From assembly GCF_042100115.1 (NCBI RefSeq), contig NC_091274.1, forward strand, positions 496,001-560,000: DNA of 64,000 nt. Reading direction: 5' to 3'. Origin of the DNA: Alternaria dauci (Eukaryota; Ascomycota; Dothideomycetes; Pleosporales; Pleosporaceae). The notes under the pieces were generated by a model. It ran no database searches, was not told where the DNA came from, and saw only the letters and a list, made by a program, of their open reading frames with translations. Below, piece after piece: positions 22,843-34,198 of this stretch. The position numbers and the translations under genes are program-made. The stretch's first letter is position 1. Each line of letters starts with the position of its first letter.

Positions 22843-23490
22843 TTGTCTAGGTAGTAGGGAGACCTCTGAAGACGGACCAATTCGGCATTTCTACTTACGA
22901 CGTACCTAGGTATTCGCCTGAGACCATGGTAAGTTTCAGTGTCGATCATGGCCGACATCACTTTCCAGCAGCATCTCATCCAGACGAGGGCAGCAAGGGG
23001 ATGCCAAGTGGCAATACCTGTGACTTTGACTGGCGCGTCCGGGTTCCAAGGGAAATTCAAAATCGGTAGCGCTGATCAGCTAGCGGCAGTCATAGCACCA
23101 AGGAAAACAGCCGGCGTTAACATTCTACCGCAGGTTCATAGGCCATTTCGGGATCCTCTACTCTCATGCAATCGGAATTCGGACCTCATTTGGTTGCTGT
23201 CAGCCCTCGTACTGCGGTACAGAGTTCTCACGTACGCCAATTGGCTCATGGATTTCCAAAGCTTGATGAGTGTGGGTATCGTCTGGTGGTCCTTGATGAC
23301 ATGCCCATGTGCATGCGGGCTCAGCATTATCTGGTAATCGTATGATCGTCGCGTTATGGATGTCAACACTTTTCAGTCAATCGTCTTTCGTATCATTCTA
23401 TTCAAAGGCAACTTTCGACTTTGGCACACGCTACATATGTCTTATTGCTATCCTACACAACAGAGCGATCAAGCATTGCTAGCTGCCAGT
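22843..23490. other. Region upstream of the AflR-like regulator
   Basis: No supported gene. An ACCTAGGT palindrome lies near 22909. The regulator's frame is open from 23356, but this part reads unlike the family and is probably leader. Confidence 0.4.
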
Positions 23491-24762
23491 ATGAAACCAT
23501 CGCGTGTGGGCTTCCGGAGGCTGCGAAACTCTTGCGATACATGCACACTTTCGAAGCTCAAATGTAGTCGCGAAAAGCCAGTCTGTCAACGTTGCGTTGA
23601 CCGAGGCTGCCGACAAGACTGCAACTACAGCGTAGCACGCCGTCCAGGCAGGCGGCATCAGACATCTGTCATCTCGGATGAAGTGGGGTTGTACGGTACC
23701 GACACCGCTGTCAATGCAGCGCACATCAGGCGGGGAACGGCGCCTCTAACACCATCTCTAACTCTGGCGGATTCACTGCCTTCGACGGAGGAGCGTCACG
23801 ATTCGGCTCGAAGCACCCCTCCACAACACGTTACAAGAGATGGAGGAAAAGCACGCACGATTCTGTTATCGCCAAAGACGGCTTCGATAGAGTCATTTAC
23901 GGACATACCGATGGAATTGCCACACGATACTGACACGGTCGACTTTGGATCTATCGATAACATTTCGCTATGGGAGTGGGATGGGAGTGGAGCCGATCCA
24001 GATTGTGCGAACAGCCAGCACTCAGGGCCTGTGGCGCCGATGTGGGTTCATTTTTCAAGTCAGGATATGCTCAGTGGTACGGATTTTGGCGTCAGTAACT
24101 TTGCTGGAGAACCATTAAAAGAGCCGGCACCGCTTCTGAGCCGAATAGACCGACAGAACACCTACCAGGACCACCGGTTGCTTCTTACGCACGCAACAGG
24201 CTCTTCTGGTGATCCTATCGCCTCCGGTGCAGCTGCCTCGGATCTCCTCTTTGACTTATCCAAGGATGTGGATTGCCAATGCTCTTCCCAACTAAGCCAG
24301 GTCGTCTACTTGGTCAGCCTTCGGCGTGCGACACCTACTCCCCTAGACGTTGTTTTTGCTTTAGAGCAACAGTTATACAAAACGAAAGACACAATATCTA
24401 CATGCGCGAGATGCTCCCTTAGCTCGCCGTATATGAGCATGATGTTTTCTATTTCCATGAGCTGGGTGATTGAGCACCTAGAGTCGTATATACGTGAGGC
24501 GACTTCAATCAGCACGCACGACAGCCAAGTCCCTTACCTTACGATTAGTGGATTGGCACTGAGTAAAAAGATGTCGCACTCGTGTTTTGAAGCACTGGTG
24601 AAGCTTCGTCTCCGACAAGTCGTCCAGACTGCACGAGAATTGTCAGTATTCGACATCCAGACCAAGAGTACCCTGTTGGATGGGATGCGGTCAGCAGCGG
24701 TTGAGACCGGAGTTGCAGCGCAGCAGATGTTTGGAATGTTGGAGATGAGGGGCTGTTTTTGA
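23491..24762 (+). CDS. AflR-like Zn(II)2Cys6 transcription factor
   Basis: Single exon, 423 residues. The N-terminus holds a binuclear zinc cluster, CDTCTLSKLKC-SREKPVC-QRC, with cysteines at 15, 18, 25, 32 and 35 and the last ligand at 44 (spacing of 8 rather than the usual 6; an extra Cys is at 40). The C-terminal part has the AflR-family signature: LDVVFALEQQLY, TCARCSLSSPYMSMMFSISMSWVIEHLE and a final Ala-rich helix. Such factors control secondary-metabolite clusters from within them, so it was probably the pathway activator of the adjacent P450-PKS locus. ATG 23491 was chosen because it lies just before the zinc cluster. The frame is intact, unlike its presumed targets. Confidence 0.82.
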   Translation: MKPSRVGFRRLRNSCDTCTLSKLKCSREKPVCQRCVDRGCRQDCNYSVARRPGRRHQTSVISDEVGLYGTDTAVNAAHIRRGTAPLTPSLTLADSLPSTEERHDSARSTPPQHVTRDGGKARTILLSPKTASIESFTDIPMELPHDTDTVDFGSIDNISLWEWDGSGADPDCANSQHSGPVAPMWVHFSSQDMLSGTDFGVSNFAGEPLKEPAPLLSRIDRQNTYQDHRLLLTHATGSSGDPIASGAAASDLLFDLSKDVDCQCSSQLSQVVYLVSLRRATPTPLDVVFALEQQLYKTKDTISTCARCSLSSPYMSMMFSISMSWVIEHLESYIREATSISTHDSQVPYLTISGLALSKKMSHSCFEALVKLRLRQVVQTARELSVFDIQTKSTLLDGMRSAAVETGVAAQQMFGMLEMRGCF

Positions 24763-25628
24763 AGGAAGACAGCTTCTTCGCAAAAGGCCCTCAATGTTAA
24801 GTATAGGGAGAGAGCGCGGGTCGCAGAATTCATACTGGGCGATGTTGCGATTCCGAATTCACTCAGCAAAGCGGTGGGCCCTTTCTCCTATCGATCATAC
24901 ACCTACATATCGTATCGGGAGATTTTGTGTAGACAGATTTTAGTCAAACTCCGGTCACACATATTCCGGCCAATCAAGAAGTTGTAATTACAACGACCTC
25001 GTATGTGGCACCCAACTAGCAGTGTGATCCAAGAAGAAACGCCACAAACTAGCAGATGTGTGTCCGTGATGTTTCATATGATTCACGACCAATGACGACT
25101 GATTATCTGCTGGCCTTTGGATGACGCATCCTACCTACCTAGGTGATCTCCGATATTCTCAACAGAAGAGGAGCTGCCATTGACATCAGGCTAAATGACC
25201 ATGCACAGTAAGCGGGTGGTTTGTCTGAAGTTTGCATGATTTAGTATATCCCGGACTGAATGGTCCATGAGCCTCGGGGCAATTATCATACTCGTTCGGC
25301 TCTTAGTTGAGCGAACTCCGTAAATGCGTTGTGTCGATCCGAATTGAGCGTTGTTAATTGGAGCGCGGTATCAATTCCCTTTTTTATCTTTCTCGAGAAG
25401 AAGGAGGGTACCTATCCCCTGCTAGTCCCCTGCATGAACGACAGACTCACTCGCTTTACCTTTCACTGTCACCCACTATCACTAGCCTATTTTGACCCGC
25501 CTCACTTATTAGAGTTCATATCAAACCGGGGTCTCACAAAATTTATCGACTTTTCATTTTGCTCTTCCATAACTTCCAGCAATCACCTAATTACGCTCAG
25601 GCGAAAAGAACATCGGTGTCCACGAACG
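24763..25628. other. Intergenic, upstream of the P450 remnant
   Basis: No gene seen. One ACCTAGGT palindrome lies near 25136. The right part is the former P450 promoter. Confidence 0.45.
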
Positions 25629-26355
25629 ATGGCGGAGTTGTCGCCCAAGGTATGCGAAATTCCTCACGCCACTGCCACCTATAGAAACAAAGCTGATCGA
25701 CTTTAACGAATACAGCCTCGCTACGGGCTTTCGGATGCTCTCACGAACAAACAGTCAATATGGTACATAGCCGTAGTTGTTATCGTTATCTGGGTGGTGC
25801 AGAGCTACATTCAAACATGGCGACGCCTCCGACATATCTCCAGCGCGCACATCACTGCACCATTCTCCTACTACTGGGTAGGACGTACCACCTACAGCGG
25901 TCGTCAATACTGGGTACTTCGCGATCTCCACGCTAAACATGGTCCGCTCGTGCGCATCGGGCCCAACGAAGTCCTTACTGATGATCCTAACGTCCTGCGC
26001 ACTGTCTCGTCCACCCGGAGCAATTACGCTCGCAGCGACTGGTATCACGCCGGCCGCTTTAATCCGTATCGCGACAACTTGTTCACAACGCTTGATCCGG
26101 ACGCTCACAAGAAGGCGAAAGCAAGGTCTATAGCCGCATATAACGGACGTGACACCGGTGGTCTTGAGGGCATAATCGATGAGCAGGTCAAGACGCTTAT
26201 CAACGTTATCCGAAATCGCTATGTAGTAGCTTCACCAGGCAAGGGTCAGCCACTACTGGATCTGGTGGCCATCACGTCTTACTTCACCATGGATGTCATC
26301 ACACGGATGGGGTTTGGCAAGGCGTACTTTCATTCCAAGAAGCTGTTGGAGTCGT
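25629..26355 (+). pseudogene. Cytochrome P450, N-terminal fragment
   Basis: Exons 25629..25649 and 25716 onward. The frame encodes an N-terminal membrane anchor (IWYIAVVVIVIWVVQSYI), then the conserved P450 start (LRDLHAKHGPLVRIGPNEV), the DWYHAGRF and DPDAHKKAKA segments (helix C region) and FTMDVITRMGFGKAY. About 215 residues are P450-like. The I helix, ExxR and haem-Cys loop are absent: near 26330-26355 the similarity switches to a PKS acyltransferase in another frame, and the P450 frame stops at 26417. The microsomal oxygenase, probably the tailoring enzyme of the polyketide, is therefore dead. Its first intron is still canonical. Confidence 0.8.
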
Positions 26356-29300
26356 ATATCATCGAGGGCGGCTTGCCAAGAAGTACCAGAAACTTGCATC
26401 GCAGTCCGGCGGGATGATGGCTGTTAGTCTCGGTGCTGAAGAAGTCCAGGAGTACCTCAGCGATATCTCTTCGAAGGGTCGGGTAGTAGTCGCTTGTATC
26501 AACAGCCCGTCTAGCGTTACCATCTCCGGTGACCTGGATGCCCTGGAAGAAGTAGCGACTCGCTTGGAAGCAGATGATGTTTTTGTACGAAGGTTGAAGG
26601 TGCCCTTGGCCTACCACTCACACCATATGGAGTTTATGGCCGAAGAGTACCAAAGCTGTCTGGAAGAAATCCTCGGACCTACTGAAGAAGGCAGTCTGGA
26701 TGTCACTTTCGCTTCTCCAGTTACGGGCGGCATCATCACTTCCCGTTCAGCATTCTCCGCCGCACACTGGGTACGAAACCTAACCAGTCCAGTCCTATTC
26801 TCTAGCGCGTTGGAATCCATGGTCTTTGGATCAGCCGAGGCTAATGGCGAAGCGCGGACAATGCCAGTGTCAACTCGCCAGGTTTCCGTCTTCCTAGAAA
26901 TTGGAGCGCACGATACCTTGTCAGGTCCCGTGAGACAAACACTGCGCGAGACACGGATCCCTCATCTGTCTTGTCTAAAACGGCCTCTCAATGCGGTTGA
27001 CACAATGCAAGACGTTGCCTGTGCGTTAGTGGCGCGGGGCTATCCGGTTCATCTCGCGGCAGTGAACAAGCGGCTGTCAACCCCCTCGCGCCAGCTAAAG
27101 TACATCTCCGACCTTCCAGAGTATCCATGGAACCATCAAACGGCCTACAAGCTTGAGCCTCGAGCTTCTGAAGAGCACAGATTCAAACGCTTCAAGCCTC
27201 ACGAGTTACTCGGTAGGCTCATCCCTGGCACAAACCCTTCGAGTCCAACTTGGCGCAACTTCCTCCGCACGAATGACATTCCTTGGTTGGTTGATCATCA
27301 GCTGGAGTCGAGTGTGGTTCTGCCGGGCGCAGGATACGTGTCAATGGCTATTGAGGCCATGCGTCTGTTCAAAGGGAATTATGGCCAAGATGCAACTGAG
27401 CTGCAGTACTCCCTGCGAGATGTAGACATCGTCAATGCTCTCATGATTCCGCACACATCGAGTTCGTCGAGCAGAGGTATAGAGATCCATTTCTCACTTC
27501 GTCCCTGCAGTGACAAGGATTTGGACAACGTAGATTGGTACGAATTTGAGTTGTGGTCGGTCAGCGCCAAGCATTCCTGGATACAGCACTGCAAGGGCTC
27601 TATTTCGGCCAAAGCAGCTGATAGCTTACATCTGCTGGAAAGATCCAGAATTCTGTCTGGCTTTGGACCTTCTCGATCGGAGCAGACGAAGGAGATAAAG
27701 CCTGAGACTCTGTATCAACGGTTGCGAGATTCAGGCTTCCACCACGGTCCAACGTTCCAGAACATCATCGGAAGTCGCGTTGCAGGTGAAAAGTCGGAAA
27801 CCATGTTCATACCTCGCTCGATACGAAGGATAACCGTACCTTCCCAGCTCGGTACACATGCGAACCAGAGGCTGCTCGCAAGCTTGAACTGTATTTCGTC
27901 AAGTCCGAAAGGGTCGCGTTTTGCAGGTTGTGTGTATGCCGTAGGGGATGATGATCGCACCATTGCTAGCGAGCACGGCACAAGAACGTTTGAGATTCAG
28001 GAATTCCATCTCCAACGAGTCATCCAAACGGCAACAACTGCGCAAGATGCAAAGGCGTCGGATTCGCCGCTTCATTCAAAGAGCCGATGGGAATTGGACA
28101 CCAACTACACGATCCCAGGTGACATCAGAGAGTCAATGAAGATCTTTTTGACCCAGTCTGAGCTAGCATTTGCCAGAAATGTCCGCGAAGTCTCCTACCA
28201 CCATATCGCTAGAGCTCTAGAGCAACTGGGAGCAAAGGCGAACGATGAATGGACTTGGTATCACCAGAGATTTTTCGAATGGATGGGTGCAGTCATCCAG
28301 GCAGCCGACCGAGGTACCCTCATTTCTGGAAGCGACTCGTGGTCTGGAAGAAGCGAGACTTCCATCCAAAGCCTCTGCGCTGAGGTGGCGTCAGCGAACG
28401 CGTCTGGAGAAATGGTTCATCGCATTGGAAGCCATTCGTGTGACATCGTCCAGGGCAAGCTGACACCTTTGGAGCTGATGATGGAAGACGGACTCCTTAA
28501 TCGCTACTACCAAGAACTACCACAACTACGCAATGGCTCCTACAAGCACCTCCGAAAAGTTGTTGAGCTCTACTCGGTCGTAGAGCCTGGAGCCCGAGTT
28601 ATCGAGATTGGTGGCGGAACTGGTGGAGCAACGTCTGTTGTCCTGGATGCTTTCGCCACCCGATCGGAGGATGGGGCGGGCGCCACACTACTGGGACATT
28701 ACCACTTCACCGATATATCTTCAGGGTTTTTCGGCGCCGCGAAGGCCAAATTTGTGACTTGGGAAGACAAGATGAGCTACTCCAAGCTTGACATAGAGCA
28801 AGATCCTTTAGAGCAGGGATTCGCAGCTCACAGCTACGATCTTGTAGTGGCCTCACATGTGCTACATGCGACACCGAGCTTGGAACGTACTTTGTCGAAT
28901 GTCAGAAAGCTGCTGCGACCAGGAGGCAAGCTCGTTCTGCTTGAAGGAAGTCAAGATTCGCTTGATGTTCAGTTGATCTTCGGAACGGTGGAGACGTGGT
29001 GGTTGAGCGAGGAGCCTGAACGCCAGACATGCCCTTATGTTAACCTCGAAGTGTGGGATGAGGCTTTGAGAGCAGCGGGTTTTACTGGCATTGAGTTTGA
29101 CATCGGAGATTGCGAAAATCCGGAAGTCCAATTCACCAGCACCATCTTGACGCACGCCGAGAACCAGGACCCGTTGTACCCATCCTCGACTTCCATCGTT
29201 GTGCCATCAACTCCGGAATCGCAGGCCTGGTTGGATCAAGTAGCCAGTACCGTGCAACGAGTCACCGGATCAGCGCCCTTGGTGGAGAGTTTTGAGGAAG

Positions 29301-31912
29301 TTGAAGCAAACGACGACCGTCTGCTCATTGTGGCGCTCGACCATCATACACCCTTCGTCGACACCATGAACGAAAAGGCATTCGAGAAGCTCCGGCGTCT
29401 CTTGCTTCGTTCCAAAGGCATCCTCTGGCTGAGCTTTGGTGGAGCCGTCGACAACGAGGACCCACGCTTTGCTCAGATGGATGGTCTATTCAGGACTCTG
29501 CGGCGCGAAGATCCGAGTAAGCGATACGTACGATTGGCATGCGAGCGACCCCAGCAATCGTGGCCAGCAGAAACCATTCAGATACTGGCACATGTACTGA
29601 AGCAGAGTTTCGACTACAGTCCAGTCGGAAATTTTAACGTAGATTGGGAATATTCTGTCAAAGACCAAAGGCTCTATGTTCCTCGTCTGTATCCAGATCT
29701 TGCGCAGGACAGAGCCGCTAGTGGAGGCGACCAACCTCCTCAGCTGCAAGACTTCAGCTACTCCGGCAAAACGCTAGCCATCCAACGATCACGCATCGGC
29801 GTATCTGGTATCGGATCCTGTTTTGTAGAGACATCTAGCACAGTGGAGGATTTGCCGAGCGGACTTATTGAAATCGAGCCGAAGGCTTTTGGCCTAAACG
29901 TTGTAGGTGCGAGCGAAGATGATGACCCAACTGCTCATGAAAGCAGCAGTGTCGTTAGAAGGCTTGGTCCAGACACACAAGGTTCCGGGTTGTGCGTTGG
30001 TGATCGAGTCTGCGGCATCTTTAGAGGTCCTATAAGCAACGTCGGCCGCGCTCACTGGACATGCGTCGTCAAAATTCCCGACAGTCTTACTTGGGAAGAA
30101 GCAGCGTGCGCACCATACGCGTATTCGACCGCCTGGTTAGCTTTGCGCAATATCGCAAGATTACAGAAGCATGAACAGGTGTTATTACACTTTGCTACGG
30201 CGGGTATCAATCGAGCTGCTCTTGCTCTGGCGCAGAACATCGGAGCCGAGATCTTTGTCACTTGCGGAACGGATGAAGAGCGCAAAGTTCTGCTCAGAGA
30301 TTACAACATCTTCAACAGCCATATCCTGCCCAGTGAGGCCACCTCTCTTGTTGCTGCTATCAAGTCCCAGACGAATGGCCAGGGTGTTGATGTGACGCTG
30401 AGCTCTGTCACTGGGTCGTTGCTGAAGGCATGCTGGGAGTGCACTGCCCCATTTGGCCGCTTCATACAGATTGGCAGGGTTGACGCGGAAAAGTCGAAGC
30501 ATCTTGACATGTCCCCGTTTGGCCGCGGAGTCTCCATGACAGGCCTTGATACCCTTTAGTACAGCGACATGAGAGGCACGATATTCCACAAGGCGTTAGC
30601 GAACTCCATCGAGTTATTGCAGCACGAAGGAGCGAGGCTTGCTAGACCAGTCAAAGTCTTCCGGCTGGACGAGGTCGACAAAGCCTTCCAGCTCGTCCGA
30701 GGTGGGAGCTACTTGGGCAGTGCTGTCATTCTTCCACAGCCTGGTGATGAGGTGCATGTCATCTCCAAGACTGAACCTTCGCTTGGCCTGGACTCCCCAG
30801 ACTCTACCTATCTGATCATTGGAGGTCTTGGAGGCATCGGACTTGCCGCCGCTTACTGGATGATGGAAAAGGGGGCCAAAAACTTGATGATAGTCTCCCG
30901 CAATGCTGTAGCTCACCCGAAGGGTTTGGCGTTGGCTCAACAAGGAAGCAAGTATGGGTGTAATGTCTATTTGCGCAACTGCGACATTTCCGATGGAGAG
31001 GCTGTCTGTAGTCTCCTGGTCAAGGCGAGAGAAGAGCTACCTCCGATCCGCGGTGTTCTTCAAATCGCCGCAATCCTCGACGATACAGTCTTTGAACGCA
31101 TGACCTTTGAGCAGTGGCAGAAGGCTATCGGGCCCAAAGTCACCGGCACCTGGGCCCTTCACCACAACTTGCCAGATGTGGATTTCTTCATCACGACCTC
31201 TTCCGCCACTGGAGTTCTCGGAAACGTGTCGCAGAGTAATTACACTGCGGGTGGCACGTTCCAAGACGCATTTGCGCGATACCGCACATCACTCGGCCTG
31301 CCCGCTGTGACAATCGATCTTGGTCCGATCGATGATGTTGGATACGTCGCGCAAGGCGGAGATGCGGTGAAGATGCGCGTGGAGAAGGCCCTTGGCATGA
31401 AGTGTCTGCCCATCGCTCATGTACTGCGACTGTTTGAAGATGCAATCAGGAATCCAAACCGACGCCGTGCCGAGAACAGCCAGGTCATTACCTGTATTTC
31501 TGGGTACCGCAACCTGGTTGACGATCCGGCGGTGAGGAAAGACCGCCGGTTAGGAACTCTCCGACTGGGCGATGCCACCGCGACAGAACCCTCGGCCCAT
31601 GCACAATCCGAATCATCCCAGAACATCGACGGGCTGGTATCTCAGTTGTCGGCAGAATCGTTGTCCGAAGGCAGGCTGAAGGAAGTCATCACGGATCTAC
31701 TAGTGGCCAAGGTTGCCGAATTGTTCAGTTTAGAGAAAAGCGACATCGACACTGGTGATGCTCTGACAAGCATCGGCGTCGATTCTCTGGTTGCTGTCGA
31801 CTTTCGGAACTGGTTGGGTAGCGTTGTCAAGGCCAAAGTCAGCATCTTTGAAATCCTCCAGACGGCGTCGCTGGCCGAATTTGCTAGTTTGGTAGCAGAG
31901 AGAAGGAGATAG
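26342..31912 (+). pseudogene. Highly reducing polyketide synthase remnant (partial AT-DH-MT-ER-KR-ACP)
   Basis: One frame (26357-31912) with a single TAG at 30557-30559. It starts inside an acyltransferase (YHRGRLAKKYQ, then AYHSHHM) whose GHS-serine half is missing, as is the whole ketosynthase. Next come a DH with its N-terminal His (VDHQL, about 27294) but no HPxxLD aspartate motif (short by about 40 residues near 27790), a C-methyltransferase with EIGGGTGG (about 28604), an ER whose NADPH loop reads TAGINRAA instead of GGVGxAA, a KR with GGLGGIG (about 30821) and NYTAGG, and an ACP with GVDSL (about 31777). Intact enzymes have about 2300-2500 residues; about 1850 codons remain. The enzyme once made a reduced, methylated polyketide chain; it cannot now. 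Confidence 0.85.
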
Positions 31913-32453
31913 GGGAATGTTTGGTTGCGTATGGCTAGATAGAGGGTTATGCATTTAGTTTTGTTGCAGGTTACACGCTTCAAGCGAAGGGGCCACGCGA
32001 CGCCCGGCCTTTATTTAATCCGGGCTCCGAGAGGCCGATCGCGTCTGATGATGCTCCGCACTCCGATACACGCCATAGGTCGGGTGTATTCAGCTGAACC
32101 GCAGGACCGTACTCCTTGCATATGCTATCGTTTTAGTCCCTGGGGGGTTCGCAGGTTACTGCCGAGTCTAACATGGTCCTGATTCGTGCATTGAGGTCGT
32201 CGTTGGCCGAGACGTGTCGCTTGTTCCGATGAAACTGTAGGAGCATCATCAATTCAGTCTCAACATACAACTCCCTTGATCCTCTCGTTCTTCGTAGCCC
32301 AGAATCCAACTCTCGATCTCTGCAAATCACTCTAGGAAAGTACAGCTTGTGTTGAGCTTGAACTCACAGAGAAGAAAGTCTGCGCGAAAACGCTCCTGTT
32401 ACAACAAGCCTCACATACGTCCTCAATCTGGGTAACAGGCCAATCTATTAGCC
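31913..32453. other. Intergenic, with second copy of the 33-bp motif
   Basis: No gene. It marks the right edge of the decayed cluster, and GC content and gene density return to normal beyond it. Confidence 0.5.
32047..32079 (+). repeat. 33-bp motif, copy 2
   Basis: Same orientation as 19499-19531, with 28 of 33 bases identical. Together the two copies bracket the decayed cluster. Confidence 0.55.
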
Positions 32454-33028
32454 ATGTTTTGTACGTACCTTCCTCCTCCTCAAATTCCTCTTTCTAATAA
32501 ACGACAGCCTTGGACACCACCGCAACCCTCCACCACGTAACTCACCTCCCGCGATCGATCTCCTTCGCGAGTGCCGTCTCCCAGCTCCACAACCACGAAC
32601 TCCTCATCCGCCTCGACCCCGAATATACTTGTCACGAAACCCTTCCCTCGGACCCCTCGACCCCAGCTGCCAAATGCTACAGAATCACCGACCACATGAA
32701 TGCTCTCCCCGCAGGTCTATGGGACACAACTGTCAAGTTTGACGCGCACATGACGGATTTGGATGATGGAGTACTGTGGATCATCAAGGCGCCACTGGGG
32801 CTTACGCAACGGACTACTTGGAGGTGTTTGAGGACTGACACTTTGGAGGAGGCAGACAGGGCTGAGGGCGTCGAGGATAGTGAGTGGAGCTTGGTGGAGG
32901 ATGTAGAGATCAAGGCGAATAGGATGTTGGTCGGAACGGTCAAGGGGAAGTGCGAGCAAAACTGGCCAGGAGCACACGGCAAGTTCTTGAAGCATTTGAT
33001 GGCGGAGGACGGGGAGACGAAGGCATGA
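32454..33028 (+). CDS. DUF7053 domain protein
   Basis: Exons 32454..32460 and 32508..33028 give 175 residues. The first exon is only 7 nt (Met-Phe plus one base); the 47-nt intron has donor GTACGT, branch CTAATA and acceptor CAG. Without this splice the frame has no ATG at its start. The protein has a two-layer START/SRPBCC-like character: TLHHVTHLP, then LLIRLDPEY, YRITDHMNALPAGLWDTTVKFDAHM, RTTWRC and a C-terminal KxxCEQNWPGAHGKFLKHLM. This matches the fungal DUF7053 family, thought from fold to bind a hydrophobic ligand. There is no signal peptide, so it is probably cytosolic. Confidence 0.75.
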
Positions 33029-34198
33029 TGAGTCGGAGCAGCCTTGGAAAGGTCAGCTTTACTTGTGCAAGTACTGGCGTTGTTCTGGACTTGCCCCATC
33101 GTTATGTGTGGCCTGTCCAATACCTGATTGTTATATTAATGAAGTTTGTACAGTTTCGCGCTTTTTGACTAACAATGCCGTCGCCACACTGAAAGCAAAG
33201 ATTCACGGCACGATTCTCGCAATCCGCATCCGCCATCCTGGAAACGCGGAGATTCGGATAAACCAACACCGGGCTAGGACCAACGGACCATGTGCCGCTG
33301 GGCCTAAAGACGTCTTTTGCCTGGCGCATGTGGCGAGAAGTCCCTAGGCAGAGCCTCTGCATCTAGAAGGTGGGCAGATTGGCGGAAATTGATCCTTGTG
33401 GCGGGATGCGAACATCGCCTAGGCACAAAAAGGATACTGCTTCTTGAGCTTGGAAGACCCTGCATGATGACAACCGCAGCATGGAGAACCGACCCCGGGG
33501 GCCGACTGCTGCTCTCTGGATGTCTTTGTTGCGCGATGGTGTTTTGCAACTGCTATATGGTGGCTAAAGAACCTCAGGCCCTTATCTGCTCACGCGACGC
33601 TGTTTGGCAGGTCAAGCGACCTGTGTCTCTCTCCAGAGGTGGGCTAATGACCGCCGAGAACTCGCACGTGGCGTGGTCGTAATCGGGCCTTCCGATAGCA
33701 ACGACAAGACATTGGTCGACAGCAGTCGCAACACATGAAAGACGCAGCACATTGCTGCTGCTGGCATCCCTCGCGTCATCTTGTCACACACTATAACCAG
33801 CGCACCCCAAGGCCTTTCAGTCATGCTCGGTCAACTTGTTAGCTGACGCCTGAAGATCCTTCTTGAACCGAAGGGCTGCTGAGCTGCTTCGCTCGCCGCA
33901 TAACACGGGCCATCCTCCCCGCCTTTGGCCTTTCTAGCCCTGGAACAGCCCCATTCCGCTATCCGCTCAGCTATCAAAAACCGCGCACCCAACCACCGGG
34001 TTGGCGTCAGCTTTCTTGCATCCGTTCCTTTTTGCTGGTACGCGACTGCTCCCCCCTTTCTCTGCTTTCTTGGCCTGCCATCTTGCTCCTATAGCCGTGA
34101 CGATTTCCTGGTCACGTTCTCGACATTGACAGGACCCTCCTTCCCCACGCCGAACCACCCATCATCGAGCAACGCGTACCGTGCAGCCACGCTTCACC
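33029..34198. other. Intergenic and leader of the F-box gene
   Basis: No supported gene. From about 33900 the sequence becomes pyrimidine-rich and is likely the transcribed leader of the next gene. Confidence 0.5.
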
